Positions 30,764 to 39,086 of a stretch of DNA of 48,454 nt are shown piece by piece. The position numbers and the translations under genes were made by a program. Within the stretch, counting starts at the first letter, position 1. Every line of letters starts with the position of its first letter. The stretch comes from Prosthecobacter sp. (GTDB taxonomy: Bacteria; Verrucomicrobiota; Verrucomicrobiia; Verrucomicrobiales; Verrucomicrobiaceae). Under the pieces are notes generated by a model, which was not told where the DNA came from, ran no database searches, and saw nothing but the letters and a program-made list of their open reading frames with translations. The stretch spans positions 2,516-50,969 of the forward strand of contig NZ_JAQSEA010000108.1 in NCBI RefSeq assembly GCF_029946185.1, in the 5' to 3' direction.

Positions 30764-33700
30764 TCACCGCCACCGGCGCAGCCCCAAACCCAGCAGACCG
30801 AGGAGGAGCAGGCAGGTGCGCCCGGGCTCAGGGACCACGACGATGATGCCGTAGGTTTGAAACGCGCTCACATCCCAGCTAAAACCAGCACCGAGCAGTG
30901 CCAGATCGAGATCTCCCGCAATGGCGTTGCCGCTGGCATCCACGAAGGTCAGACCGCCCACGTCAAAGTTGCCACTGATCGCGGCACCGTTCCAGTCGAT
31001 CAAATTGAAGACTTGGCCGACGGCCACTGAGCCCAGGCTGGAATTCACCACCACCGATCCCTGGCCCCACGCACCCCCGGCCCGGTCGCCGATGCTCAGA
31101 GTGCCCGCGGCATCTGTGAGTTTAATAAAGTCGTGATTACTGACGTTTGACGGGCTGGTGTTCCAGATGCTGAGCGCACCCGACTCATTGCTGAACAAGG
31201 CGAGGGCGCTGCCATAGTCTTGCCCGTTGTATTGATACATTCCCGCTGAGAAGGAGATCACATTGGACGGCAGCGTCGGGCTGGAGATGCCGAGACGAAT
31301 CTGTGCCCCGTTATTGACGGTGAGCGCGGTGTTGGCTGCGGTGAAAGTGAGCGTGCTGTTGTTGGTCACCAGGGTGCTCGCGTTGCCGGAGGCTGTGACA
31401 TCGCCGGGCTGGAGGACTGAGCCGGAGTTCATCACCGTCGCGCCTTGCACGCTTCCCGAGCCAGCGAGGGTGGCACCGCTGGCCACTGTGACGGCACCCG
31501 TGCCAGAAGTGCCGATGCCATTGCTGCCGACCTGCAAAGTACTACCATTTACCTGGGTGGGGCCGGTGTAGGTGCTGGTGCCGGACAGGACGACTGCACC
31601 AAGACCGCTGCCTGCGATGGTGAGGCCGAGGTTGTTGCCGGCATCGCTGATGGTGCCGGAAAAGATGGTGTTGGCACCGGAACTGTGGGTGATGGTTCGG
31701 GAGGCACCGGAGAGGGTCACATTTCCGGTGAAAGTGAGCACTTTGTCGAGGGAAGGAGTGCCGCTGCTGACCACGGTGGTGTCGGCATTAAACTGCACAT
31801 TATTGTCGACTATGATGTCATTTGAAGTCGTGGCACGGATGGCGGAGCCATTGAAGATGACGGTGCCCTGGCCAAAGGGGCCGCTGGTCGGTGCGCCAGC
31901 CGGGCCGGTGGAACTGGACTGGGGAATCACCAGAGCGACCTGAAGCAACGTATTGCCACCATACGTGTTCTGCTGCGTGGCCAGCACCAAGGTGCCAGTG
32001 CCTGAGTAGGTGACACCGGCCGAACCCGTGATCACGGAACTGATGATGGTATTGCTCAGGGAATTGATCGTGACAAGACCCTCCCGGGTGCCGAAGTCGA
32101 GGGTGCCGCCGCTGATGCCGATGCCGCTGCCCGTGGTGAAGAGGATGGCGCCGCTGGTCACAGTGAGAGTCCTTCCACTGCCGATCGTCACACTGGCACC
32201 GTCGAGGATGAGCGAATTGATCGCGTCCGAGACGCTGACACTTGTGCCAGTGGTGACGCGGGTGTTGTTGCCGGTGGAGATCGCGTTCTGCGTGAACTCG
32301 TCGATGGGATTGAGCGGGCGCAGGCCGGTCGTGGCATTGTAGGTGAGGAAGGTGTTCGGCGTGCCGGTGGCGGTTCCCGTACCGCCAGTTGCCAGCGTGA
32401 CCTCGCCGAGCAGGAATGGGACGATCTGGGTGTCCTTCGAGGCGAGATTGATGCCCGTGGAGAGCGCCGCAGTGGCACCCACCAGTTCCGGTGCCGTGGT
32501 GAAAAGCACCCTTGCCACGCTGGCGGTGCTGGTGGAGTCCATGCCGAGGTTCGTGCCATTCACCAGCAGGAGGCCACCCTGCGCGGGGCGGGTGATCTGA
32601 TTGGCGTTCAGCGTCGCCACATTGGTGCCGCCAAAAATCACGCTGAGGGTCTTCAATCCCGAGTTCACCGTGAGATTGTGAAGGGTCTCGCTGGAGTTCG
32701 TCGCCGCCTGATTGGAGCCTTTGTAGATAAAGGAACCGCCTTGGAAGGCGAAGTCCGCCGCGTCCGCCAGACGATTGGCGTTATTGTTGCTGGCACCGGT
32801 GTTGTCGAGGGTGAGGAAGCCACCGTTGAAGAGGAAACGGGTGGAAGCCAGTGAACCGCTGGCACCATACGTGGACACCGCGCCGCCCACCTGCAAGGTG
32901 CCTGAATTGATGGTCGTGGAGCCGGTATATGTATTGGCACCAATGAGCACCTGCGTGTTGTTGCCGCTCTTCACCAGAGAGAGACCGCCAGCACCGCTGG
33001 TGCCATCCTTCAGAGTGCCGGTGAAGTAGGTCGTGTTGGCAGCGGGATCAGAAATCGTGAGCACTGAGGCCGTGGCGGCCGCATTGTTGGCCACGGACAA
33101 GACGGCTCCGGATTCATGATAGGCGGAGGTGTCGAGACCGCGCAGCGTGAGCACGTGGCTGTTGAGATCCAGCGTGATGGGCTTCGTGGCGGGGGCGTTG
33201 CTGATGACGGACAAACGACTGGCGGCATTGATCGCATTGTCCACGCCGATGATGAGATACGAGCCCGTGGCCGAGCCGTTGCTGAACAACTGCGTGTCAC
33301 CCGTGTAGGTGTTCACGGCATTCAAAATCGTGGTGGAGTTATCCGCACGACTGAACAGGATCGGTGCGCTGCCGCTGATGACGCCGGACACCGTCAGCGT
33401 GCCGCCGACGCCGCCGCCTATGCGGGCATCCGACCCTGTGACGATGATATTTCCAGCCCACTCGGCCGAGGCACCGGAGGCGGTTTGCAGCGCACCGTTG
33501 TTGTTCCCGCCCGTGCTGGTGATGGTGATGGTTTCACCTGTGACGGTCACACCATTGGCCAGCACCACGCGCGAACCGCTTCCAACATTTGTTCCGCCTG
33601 ACGTTCCGCCCAGCGCGGTATTGCTACCCACGACGAGTGCGCTGTTCGCGCCCGACAAGGTTGTGAGTCCCGTGTAAGTGTTGTCACCCGAGAGGGTCAG

Positions 33701-35986
33701 GCTGCCACCGCCGCTCAGCGTCAGATTCACCACTCCTGCACCATTCTGAATGACGCCGCTGTAACTCGTGGTGCTGGTGGACGAAACGGTGAGCGTTGCA
33801 CCCGTGGTGCTGCTGTTGGTGATGTAGCTGTTTCCTGTGCCAAAACTCGTGCCGGTGCGCTGCAGGGCGGCGACCGTTTGATTGAAGCCATTCAGATCAA
33901 AAGTCGCGTCATCGTTCACGCCGATAGAGCCGAGAGAGTCCACATCTAGTACGGTGGTGGTCGGCAGGGCATTGGTGCTGCCCAGTTTCAGAATGCCGCG
34001 AATGATCTGAGTCGCTCCCGTGTAGGTGTTGCCCGTGCCACTGATGAGCACCGTGCCCGTACCAGCCTCCCCGGAGATGAACAGACTGTTTGATGCTCCA
34101 TTTTGAATGCCCCCGCTCACGGTCAGCACGCCACCCGCCAGTGCCCCCAACCGCGTGCCGCCAGCCTCGATCGTCACCACCCCCGCCCATTCAGCGGCAC
34201 CACCGGCCACCGTCTGCAGCGCCCCCATGCTGTTGCCACCGCTGCCGGAGATGCCCACGGTTTCACCCGTTACTTTGATACCGTTTGCCAGCACCAGCGT
34301 GGCACCATTGGCCACACTCGTTCCACCTGCGGTGCCGCCCAGCGCTGTGTTGCTGGCCACAGTGAGAACCCCCGCGCTAACCGTGGTGAGACCGGTGTAG
34401 GTGTTCGCACCCGACAGTGTGAGGGTGCCCGTGCCCGTCTTGATCAAAGTTCCGCCCACGCCGCTGATGATGCCCGCAAACGTCGTGCTGGCATTGCTCC
34501 CGCCCAGCGTCAGCACAGCACTTCCTAGGGTCACCTGCCCGCCGGTGCTGCCACCACCGGCCAGAGAACCCACCGTCTGGCTGAAGCCGTTCAAGTCGAG
34601 CACGACACCCGCGGCATCCGCGAGCGTGATGGCGGAGTTCACGCCAAACACCGTCCCCCCGCCCGCCGCTCCTGCCTGCAGGGTGCCAGCCAAGATGTTC
34701 GTCGCTCCGGAGTAAGTGTTGATGCCGGAAAGCGTCAGCACACCTGCTCCCGTCTTCGTCAGACCGAAGTTGTTTTCATTGGTGCCAGCTCCGCCCAACA
34801 CACCGCCAAACAGGTTCGACACATTGATGCTGAGCGTCAGCGTGGCGGCGGTGGCGGTGGCGTTACCGTTAATCACGCTGTTGCCCGTCCCCGTGCCTGC
34901 CGTCAGCAGTCCGGCGAGCGTCTGGCTGCGCGAGTCGAGTTTCAGCACGCCGCTGTCATTGCTGCTGCCATCGCCCAGTGTGAGAACTGTCCCCGTTGGC
35001 AGCCGGTCATTGCCAGTGCTCAGGATCAGCATGCCGTTTTTGATGAAGGTGCCTCCGGTGTAGGTGCTGGCTCCGGCCAGCGTCAGCGCTCCCGCGCCCA
35101 CTTTCGTCAGTCCGCCATCCGCCGTGCCACCAAGCGCCACATCATGCACCAGCGGCGCGGCAATGGTGATATTGAAGGCCTGTGTGTCGATCAGCGCACC
35201 GCCAGCCTGCACATTCGCGGTGAACTGGCCGAGGTTTGCCAGGAAGGTGGTGCTGTCCTGACGTGCCTGGAGGGTGCCGCCATTGAAGTTCAGCACTGCA
35301 TCGATGCCTGCCGAAGTGTTAGTGCGGATGATGGTACCGACGGACAAGGTGCCACCGTCGAGATTGACCAGCGACTCAGGGGTGCCGTCAGTCTGGGTGG
35401 AAGTGGCTCCATTGTTCTGCAGATCGAGCGTGGTCACTTCAAAGGAGCCGCTGTTGATGTCGAGCGTCGCATGGGCCAGACCGGCGCCTCCGTAAAACAC
35501 GGCAAAGGTGGACGCGCCTCCGTTGCCGGTGGTCTTGCGGTAGGTGCCGCCGTCAATGCTGAGCAATCCCGCTGCATTGGTGGAATTGGTCATGCCATCC
35601 AATGCCGAGCTGGTACTTTCAAAAATGCCGCCGGTGATCGACATCGAACCATTGGTGCCATTCGCGATGAAGAGCGCACGGTCGCTGCTGCCACCGCTCA
35701 GCACGGTGTGCCCTTGAGCCGCAGAATAAACCAGGGTGTTAGTCGTGCCCCCCACACTGATCCGCCAAGGTACGGGAGACGCTACACCGCCTCCGGTCGG
35801 AGAAGGCGCTGTATTTCCACTCCAGTTCGTGCCCACGGTAAAATCAGAACTGGTCGTACCCGTCCAATTGAAATCCACCGCATTTAGAGGGCATGCCAGT
35901 AGAACGAAGGCCAGCAGACCGAGCGAAAAGCTGCGGAGATCACGCTGACGAGCGCTGGGGGATGGCGCTGAGTCGCTAGTCATCAT
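30764..35986 (-). CDS. giant autotransporter-type beta-strand-repeat protein with PEP-CTERM tail
   Basis: A 1740-residue secreted protein. After a signal peptide (FSLGLLAFVLLACPLNA) come many copies of the PATR motif (variants of GAGTLTLSGANTYTGLTTV), which form a right-handed beta helix as in autotransporter passengers. There is no C-terminal barrel. Instead it ends in VVPEPGRTCLLLLGLLGLGL plus an RRWR basic tail, the PEP-CTERM sorting signal recognised by exosortase. It is probably anchored or released at the cell surface and may interact with exopolysaccharide. Composition is rich in Gly, Ser, Thr and Asn, with almost no Cys. A second Met one codon later is an equivalent start. Confidence 0.93.
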   Translation of the reverse strand: MMTSDSAPSPSARQRDLRSFSLGLLAFVLLACPLNAVDFNWTGTTSSDFTVGTNWSGNTAPSPTGGGVASPVPWRISVGGTTNTLVYSAAQGHTVLSGGSSDRALFIANGTNGSMSITGGIFESTSSALDGMTNSTNAAGLLSIDGGTYRKTTGNGGASTFAVFYGGAGLAHATLDINSGSFEVTTLDLQNNGATSTQTDGTPESLVNLDGGTLSVGTIIRTNTSAGIDAVLNFNGGTLQARQDSTTFLANLGQFTANVQAGGALIDTQAFNITIAAPLVHDVALGGTADGGLTKVGAGALTLAGASTYTGGTFIKNGMLILSTGNDRLPTGTVLTLGDGSSNDSGVLKLDSRSQTLAGLLTAGTGTGNSVINGNATATAATLTLSINVSNLFGGVLGGAGTNENNFGLTKTGAGVLTLSGINTYSGATNILAGTLQAGAAGGGTVFGVNSAITLADAAGVVLDLNGFSQTVGSLAGGGSTGGQVTLGSAVLTLGGSNASTTFAGIISGVGGTLIKTGTGTLTLSGANTYTGLTTVSAGVLTVASNTALGGTAGGTSVANGATLVLANGIKVTGETVGISGSGGNSMGALQTVAGGAAEWAGVVTIEAGGTRLGALAGGVLTVSGGIQNGASNSLFISGEAGTGTVLISGTGNTYTGATQIIRGILKLGSTNALPTTTVLDVDSLGSIGVNDDATFDLNGFNQTVAALQRTGTSFGTGNSYITNSSTTGATLTVSSTSTTSYSGVIQNGAGVVNLTLSGGGSLTLSGDNTYTGLTTLSGANSALVVGSNTALGGTSGGTNVGSGSRVVLANGVTVTGETITITSTGGNNNGALQTASGASAEWAGNIIVTGSDARIGGGVGGTLTVSGVISGSAPILFSRADNSTTILNAVNTYTGDTQLFSNGSATGSYLIIGVDNAINAASRLSVISNAPATKPITLDLNSHVLTLRGLDTSAYHESGAVLSVANNAAATASVLTISDPAANTTYFTGTLKDGTSGAGGLSLVKSGNNTQVLIGANTYTGSTTINSGTLQVGGAVSTYGASGSLASTRFLFNGGFLTLDNTGASNNNANRLADAADFAFQGGSFIYKGSNQAATNSSETLHNLTVNSGLKTLSVIFGGTNVATLNANQITRPAQGGLLLVNGTNLGMDSTSTASVARVLFTTAPELVGATAALSTGINLASKDTQIVPFLLGEVTLATGGTGTATGTPNTFLTYNATTGLRPLNPIDEFTQNAISTGNNTRVTTGTSVSVSDAINSLILDGASVTIGSGRTLTVTSGAILFTTGSGIGISGGTLDFGTREGLVTINSLSNTIISSVITGSAGVTYSGTGTLVLATQQNTYGGNTLLQVALVIPQSSSTGPAGAPTSGPFGQGTVIFNGSAIRATTSNDIIVDNNVQFNADTTVVSSGTPSLDKVLTFTGNVTLSGASRTITHSSGANTIFSGTISDAGNNLGLTIAGSGLGAVVLSGTSTYTGPTQVNGSTLQVGSNGIGTSGTGAVTVASGATLAGSGSVQGATVMNSGSVLQPGDVTASGNASTLVTNNSTLTFTAANTALTVNNGAQIRLGISSPTLPSNVISFSAGMYQYNGQDYGSALALFSNESGALSIWNTSPSNVSNHDFIKLTDAAGTLSIGDRAGGAWGQGSVVVNSSLGSVAVGQVFNLIDWNGAAISGNFDVGGLTFVDASGNAIAGDLDLALLGAGFSWDVSAFQTYGIIVVVPEPGRTCLLLLGLLGLGLRRWR

Positions 35987-36276
35987 GGACCATTTTTAAT
36001 GCCTTTGCAGGAGCGTTACAACCTGCATGCCTTTTCGCCCGCTGAATTTATTTGAGCCGAATTTGTGTCAAACATGCCCAGCGTGACAGCATGGTCCCGT
36101 GTCCATTTAAGCAACTCTCTGAGAACCATCCACAGATGACAAACGTATTTCAAATGTCATAACACGGAATCCGCAAGAACCGCCCGTTTTCCTGCTGCTG
36201 ACCACCTCCGGCGGAGAACCCAAGAAATCACTGGCCCCAGCGTGGAAGCAGCTTAGTCTCAGTCACCCCCCAAGAC

Positions 36277-36804
36277 ATGCCCACCGAGTTCGATATTCAA
36301 TACGCCCTGGAAAATACCCAGGTGCTCCATGAGCCGGACCGCCGCATTGACACCTTTGGCAGCACCCATTTCGAGTTTCAGATCGTCACCGAACTCATGG
36401 ATACCGTCGGTGCCGTGCGCGTGCGCGAAGGCCGCATTGAGGCCGAAAAGCCCCTCATCCTGCGCCCGGAATTGCCCGGCCAGTTTGACTTTGAAGGTTT
36501 CGGTCCCGAAGTGGCCGGATTTGGCGAATTCCTTCGGGACAATCTGCATAAGCTGGCCATCCTCAAATACGGCTTCAAATTCCGTAAAGGTGACATCAGC
36601 GAGCAAATCATCCATGAATCCATGGAAGAAGTCACCGGCAAGCTGCTCAGTGATATCCGTACCTCCGGCAATCCGATGCGTGCCGTCATTCAAGGCGTGG
36701 ACGACACCTGGGAAATCTGCCTGCTGAAGTTCACCGTCGAGATGATCGAGAAGTCCCAGAACATCAACCTCTTCGATTTCAAACGCCGCGGCCTGCTGGG
36801 CTGA
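36277..36804 (+). CDS. hypothetical protein, unknown function
   Basis: A 175-residue soluble-looking protein without signal peptide or membrane helix. The sequence is mixed alpha/beta and acidic (FDIQYALENTQVLHEPDRRI; VREGRIEAEKPLILRPELPG; WEICLLKFTVEMIEKSQNIN). I do not recognise the family. Codon use looks normal for the window, and it lies 22 bp before the LysM gene on the same strand, so the two are probably cotranscribed with accA further on. Confidence 0.75.
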   Translation: MPTEFDIQYALENTQVLHEPDRRIDTFGSTHFEFQIVTELMDTVGAVRVREGRIEAEKPLILRPELPGQFDFEGFGPEVAGFGEFLRDNLHKLAILKYGFKFRKGDISEQIIHESMEEVTGKLLSDIRTSGNPMRAVIQGVDDTWEICLLKFTVEMIEKSQNINLFDFKRRGLLG

Positions 36805-36826
36805 GTGGATGTTTGTCGTTAACGCG

Positions 36827-37765
36827 ATGGCCAAGACCCAGATCAAACTGCTCATATTCCTCATCACCGTGGGCCTGGTGGCGGGCACCTTGGCGATGGG
36901 GTACTGGGTTTACATGAACATCCTGCTCAAGGAAAGCCAGGTGGAGCATGACATCGCCTCCATGAAGGGCAAGGACCGCCCTCGTATCGACCCCGGTGTG
37001 CGGCGGTTCGACGCGGCGGTGGAACTCATCAAGACTGGCAAAATCGAGGAAGGGCGTGATGCGCTGTACAAACTGCGGCAGCAGTTCCCCGAATCCGCGA
37101 CCTGCCCCGAGGCCATGCGCATCATTGGTGAGATCAACATGGATCAGCTCTACTCCGCGAACTCCACCGCAGGGAAGAAGGACTACATCGTGCAGCCGGG
37201 CAATTCGCTCAATTCCATCGCCAACAAGTACGAAACCACCGTGGACTCCATCATCCGCTCCAGCGGCTTGATGAGCTTCAATCTTCACCCCGGTGATCAC
37301 CTCACCATCATCCCGATGGATTTCCATCTTGGCGTCAGCGTCGCCAAGAAGCAGGTGATGCTCCTGCGCAAAGTCGGCGACAAAGAATACCTCTTCAAAG
37401 TCTATAATGCGAAAGACATCCGCCTCATGCCCGGCATGCGCCTGCCGGTGGAGATGACCATCGCAAGCAAAAACTCCGTGCACGATGGCAAGGCGGTGCT
37501 CTCCACCGACCCCAACTACGTCGATGCTGAAAAATGGTTTGCGGGCACCAAATCCGGAATCAGCATTCGCACACCACCAGTCGCCCGCGCCCTGCCCGTG
37601 GAGGAGCCAAAGTCTGCCACCTCAAAAAAATCCACCTCTCCAGCCCCGCCGCTCGCTCTTGCCCCCCCACCCACGGCAGAAACAGGCATCTTCCTCGCTC
37701 GTGAAGACATCGAAGAACTCTTTGCGCTCGTTCGCAAAGGGTCAAAGTTGAGCCTTGTGAGATAA
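36827..37765 (+). CDS. membrane-anchored LysM-domain protein
   Basis: A 312-residue protein with an N-terminal membrane anchor (LLIFLITVGLVAGTLAMGYWVY), a region resembling a tetratricopeptide (about 60-105, AAVELIKTGKIEEGRDALYKL), and a LysM peptidoglycan-binding domain at about 119-163 (YIVQPGNSLNSIANKYETTV ending LHPGDHLTIIP). A Pro/Ala-rich segment and an acidic helix close the protein. LysM targeting implies a location at the cell wall; no catalytic motif is seen. The start MAKTQIK is preferred to one six codons upstream (36809). Confidence 0.82.
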   Translation: MAKTQIKLLIFLITVGLVAGTLAMGYWVYMNILLKESQVEHDIASMKGKDRPRIDPGVRRFDAAVELIKTGKIEEGRDALYKLRQQFPESATCPEAMRIIGEINMDQLYSANSTAGKKDYIVQPGNSLNSIANKYETTVDSIIRSSGLMSFNLHPGDHLTIIPMDFHLGVSVAKKQVMLLRKVGDKEYLFKVYNAKDIRLMPGMRLPVEMTIASKNSVHDGKAVLSTDPNYVDAEKWFAGTKSGISIRTPPVARALPVEEPKSATSKKSTSPAPPLALAPPPTAETGIFLAREDIEELFALVRKGSKLSLVR

Positions 37766-37795
37766 TCCCTCCCATCCCTTTCCCCACCGACCGCC

Positions 37796-38755
37796 ATGAA
37801 ACCCGTTTTGGAATTCGAAAAGCCCATCGTCAAAATCCGCGAAGAGATTGAGGAGGCCAAAAAAAAGCTCGCCGCCAAACCCAGTGACAAGCTGGCCCAG
37901 CAGGTTGCTGATCTTGAGGTGAAGGCCGAGAACCTGCAGCGCGACATTCATGCCAATCTCTCCCCCTGGCAGCGCGTGCAGATCTCCCGGCACATTGGCC
38001 GGCCCTTCATGCTCGATTATGTGAAGCACATCACGGATGAGTTCGTCGAACTGCACGGCGACCGCCACATTGGCGATGACAACGCCATGCCCGCCGGCTT
38101 TGCCACCATCGGCGGTCAGCGCGTGGCCATCCTCGGCCATCAGAAAGGCCGCGACACCAAGGAAAACCTCCTGCGCAATTTCGGCAGCGCCCATCCCGAA
38201 GGCTACCGCAAGGCCCTCCGCCTCATGCGCATGGCCGAAAAGTTCAGCCTGCCCATCATCACTCTAATCGACACCCCCGGAGCCTTCCCCGGCATCGGTG
38301 CGGAAGAGCGCAACATCGCCGAGGCCATCGCCTTCAATCTGCGCGAGATGATGACCCTGCGCACGCCGGTCATCGCCGTCGTCATCGGCGAAGGTGGCAG
38401 CGGCGGCGCGCTCGGCATCGGCATCGCGGACCGCGTGCTCATGATGGAGAACGCGTATTACTCCGTTATCAGTCCTGAAGGCTGCGCTGCCATTCTCTGG
38501 AAGCACCGCGAGCACGCCCCGGAGGCGGCCTCCGCGCTCAAGCTCAGCGCACAGGATCTCTCCAAGCTCGGTGTCATCGACGGCATCATCCCTGAGCCTC
38601 TCGGTGGCGCGCACAACGACCACTTCGCCGCAGCCAACGCGCTCAAGGAAGCGGTGCTTGCGACACTTACGGAACTCAAAGCTCTGCCGACGGCGCAGTT
38701 GCTGGAAGGGCGCTACCAGAAATTCCGTGCGCTGGGTCAGTTCACGGAAGGGTAA
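37796..38755 (+). CDS. accA: acetyl-CoA carboxylase carboxyltransferase subunit alpha
   Basis: A 319-residue alpha subunit that, with AccD, transfers the carboxyl group from biotin carboxyl carrier protein to acetyl-CoA, the first step of fatty acid synthesis. Family signatures: N-terminal coiled helix (LEFEKPIVKIREEIEEAKKK), FVELHGDRHIGDDNAMPAGF, the ITLIDTPGAFPGIGAEERNI crotonase loop, and VIGEGGSGGALGIGIADRVL. Length is standard. It follows the LysM gene by 30 bp. Confidence 0.97.
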   Translation: MKPVLEFEKPIVKIREEIEEAKKKLAAKPSDKLAQQVADLEVKAENLQRDIHANLSPWQRVQISRHIGRPFMLDYVKHITDEFVELHGDRHIGDDNAMPAGFATIGGQRVAILGHQKGRDTKENLLRNFGSAHPEGYRKALRLMRMAEKFSLPIITLIDTPGAFPGIGAEERNIAEAIAFNLREMMTLRTPVIAVVIGEGGSGGALGIGIADRVLMMENAYYSVISPEGCAAILWKHREHAPEAASALKLSAQDLSKLGVIDGIIPEPLGGAHNDHFAAANALKEAVLATLTELKALPTAQLLEGRYQKFRALGQFTEG

Positions 38756-39086
38756 GGCGAAAGCCGCCAGTGCATCAGCTTGACCAACCGCCTTGCGGCT
38801 AAAGCCGCCCTAGCCGGCGCGCTGAGTTCCGCCGTCGTGAACGCATGCCCAAGCGGAGCAGGTGTGCGCTGTGGACTGAAAAGGCCGCGCGCCATCGAAT
38901 CGTTCACCTTTGGCGGTGAATTTTAAGATGACGCCGCTTACTCAAGCGCCATTCGTTCATGGTCGTTTTTTACCCGCTTCCCACGTCGCAGGGAGCAATA
39001 ACGACCCATTCGGTGACTTCTCCGCCACCTGTCTGTGACAACGGCAGCGGAGGCTGCTTGAGTCCGATTTTCCATCGAAGTCAACC
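38756..39086. other. 331-bp intergenic region before the TonB receptor gene
   Basis: Spacer between accA and the TonB-dependent receptor gene. It contains a GC-rich stretch with repeated GCGGC/GCCGC words (about 38760-38830) that can pair with itself, and a less GC-rich part around 38910-38980 that may hold the receptor promoter. A riboswitch was considered for the last 100 bp but the conserved boxes could not be found. No coding sequence is supported. Confidence 0.5.

Noticed and set aside
31400-35100. Repeated words suggestive of a CRISPR array or DNA repeat
   Set aside because: The repeats are degenerate, in frame and encode the PATR protein motif; there is no constant repeat with unique spacers.
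30921-35948. Many plus-strand open frames opposite the giant repeat protein
   Set aside because: They mirror the repetitive sense sequence (Val/Pro/Ala-rich translations) and have no independent support.
38980-39086. Possible cobalamin riboswitch before the TonB receptor gene
   Set aside because: A GGTGACTTCTCCGCCAC stretch vaguely recalls the class, but the conserved B12 box was not found. A covariance-model search would decide.
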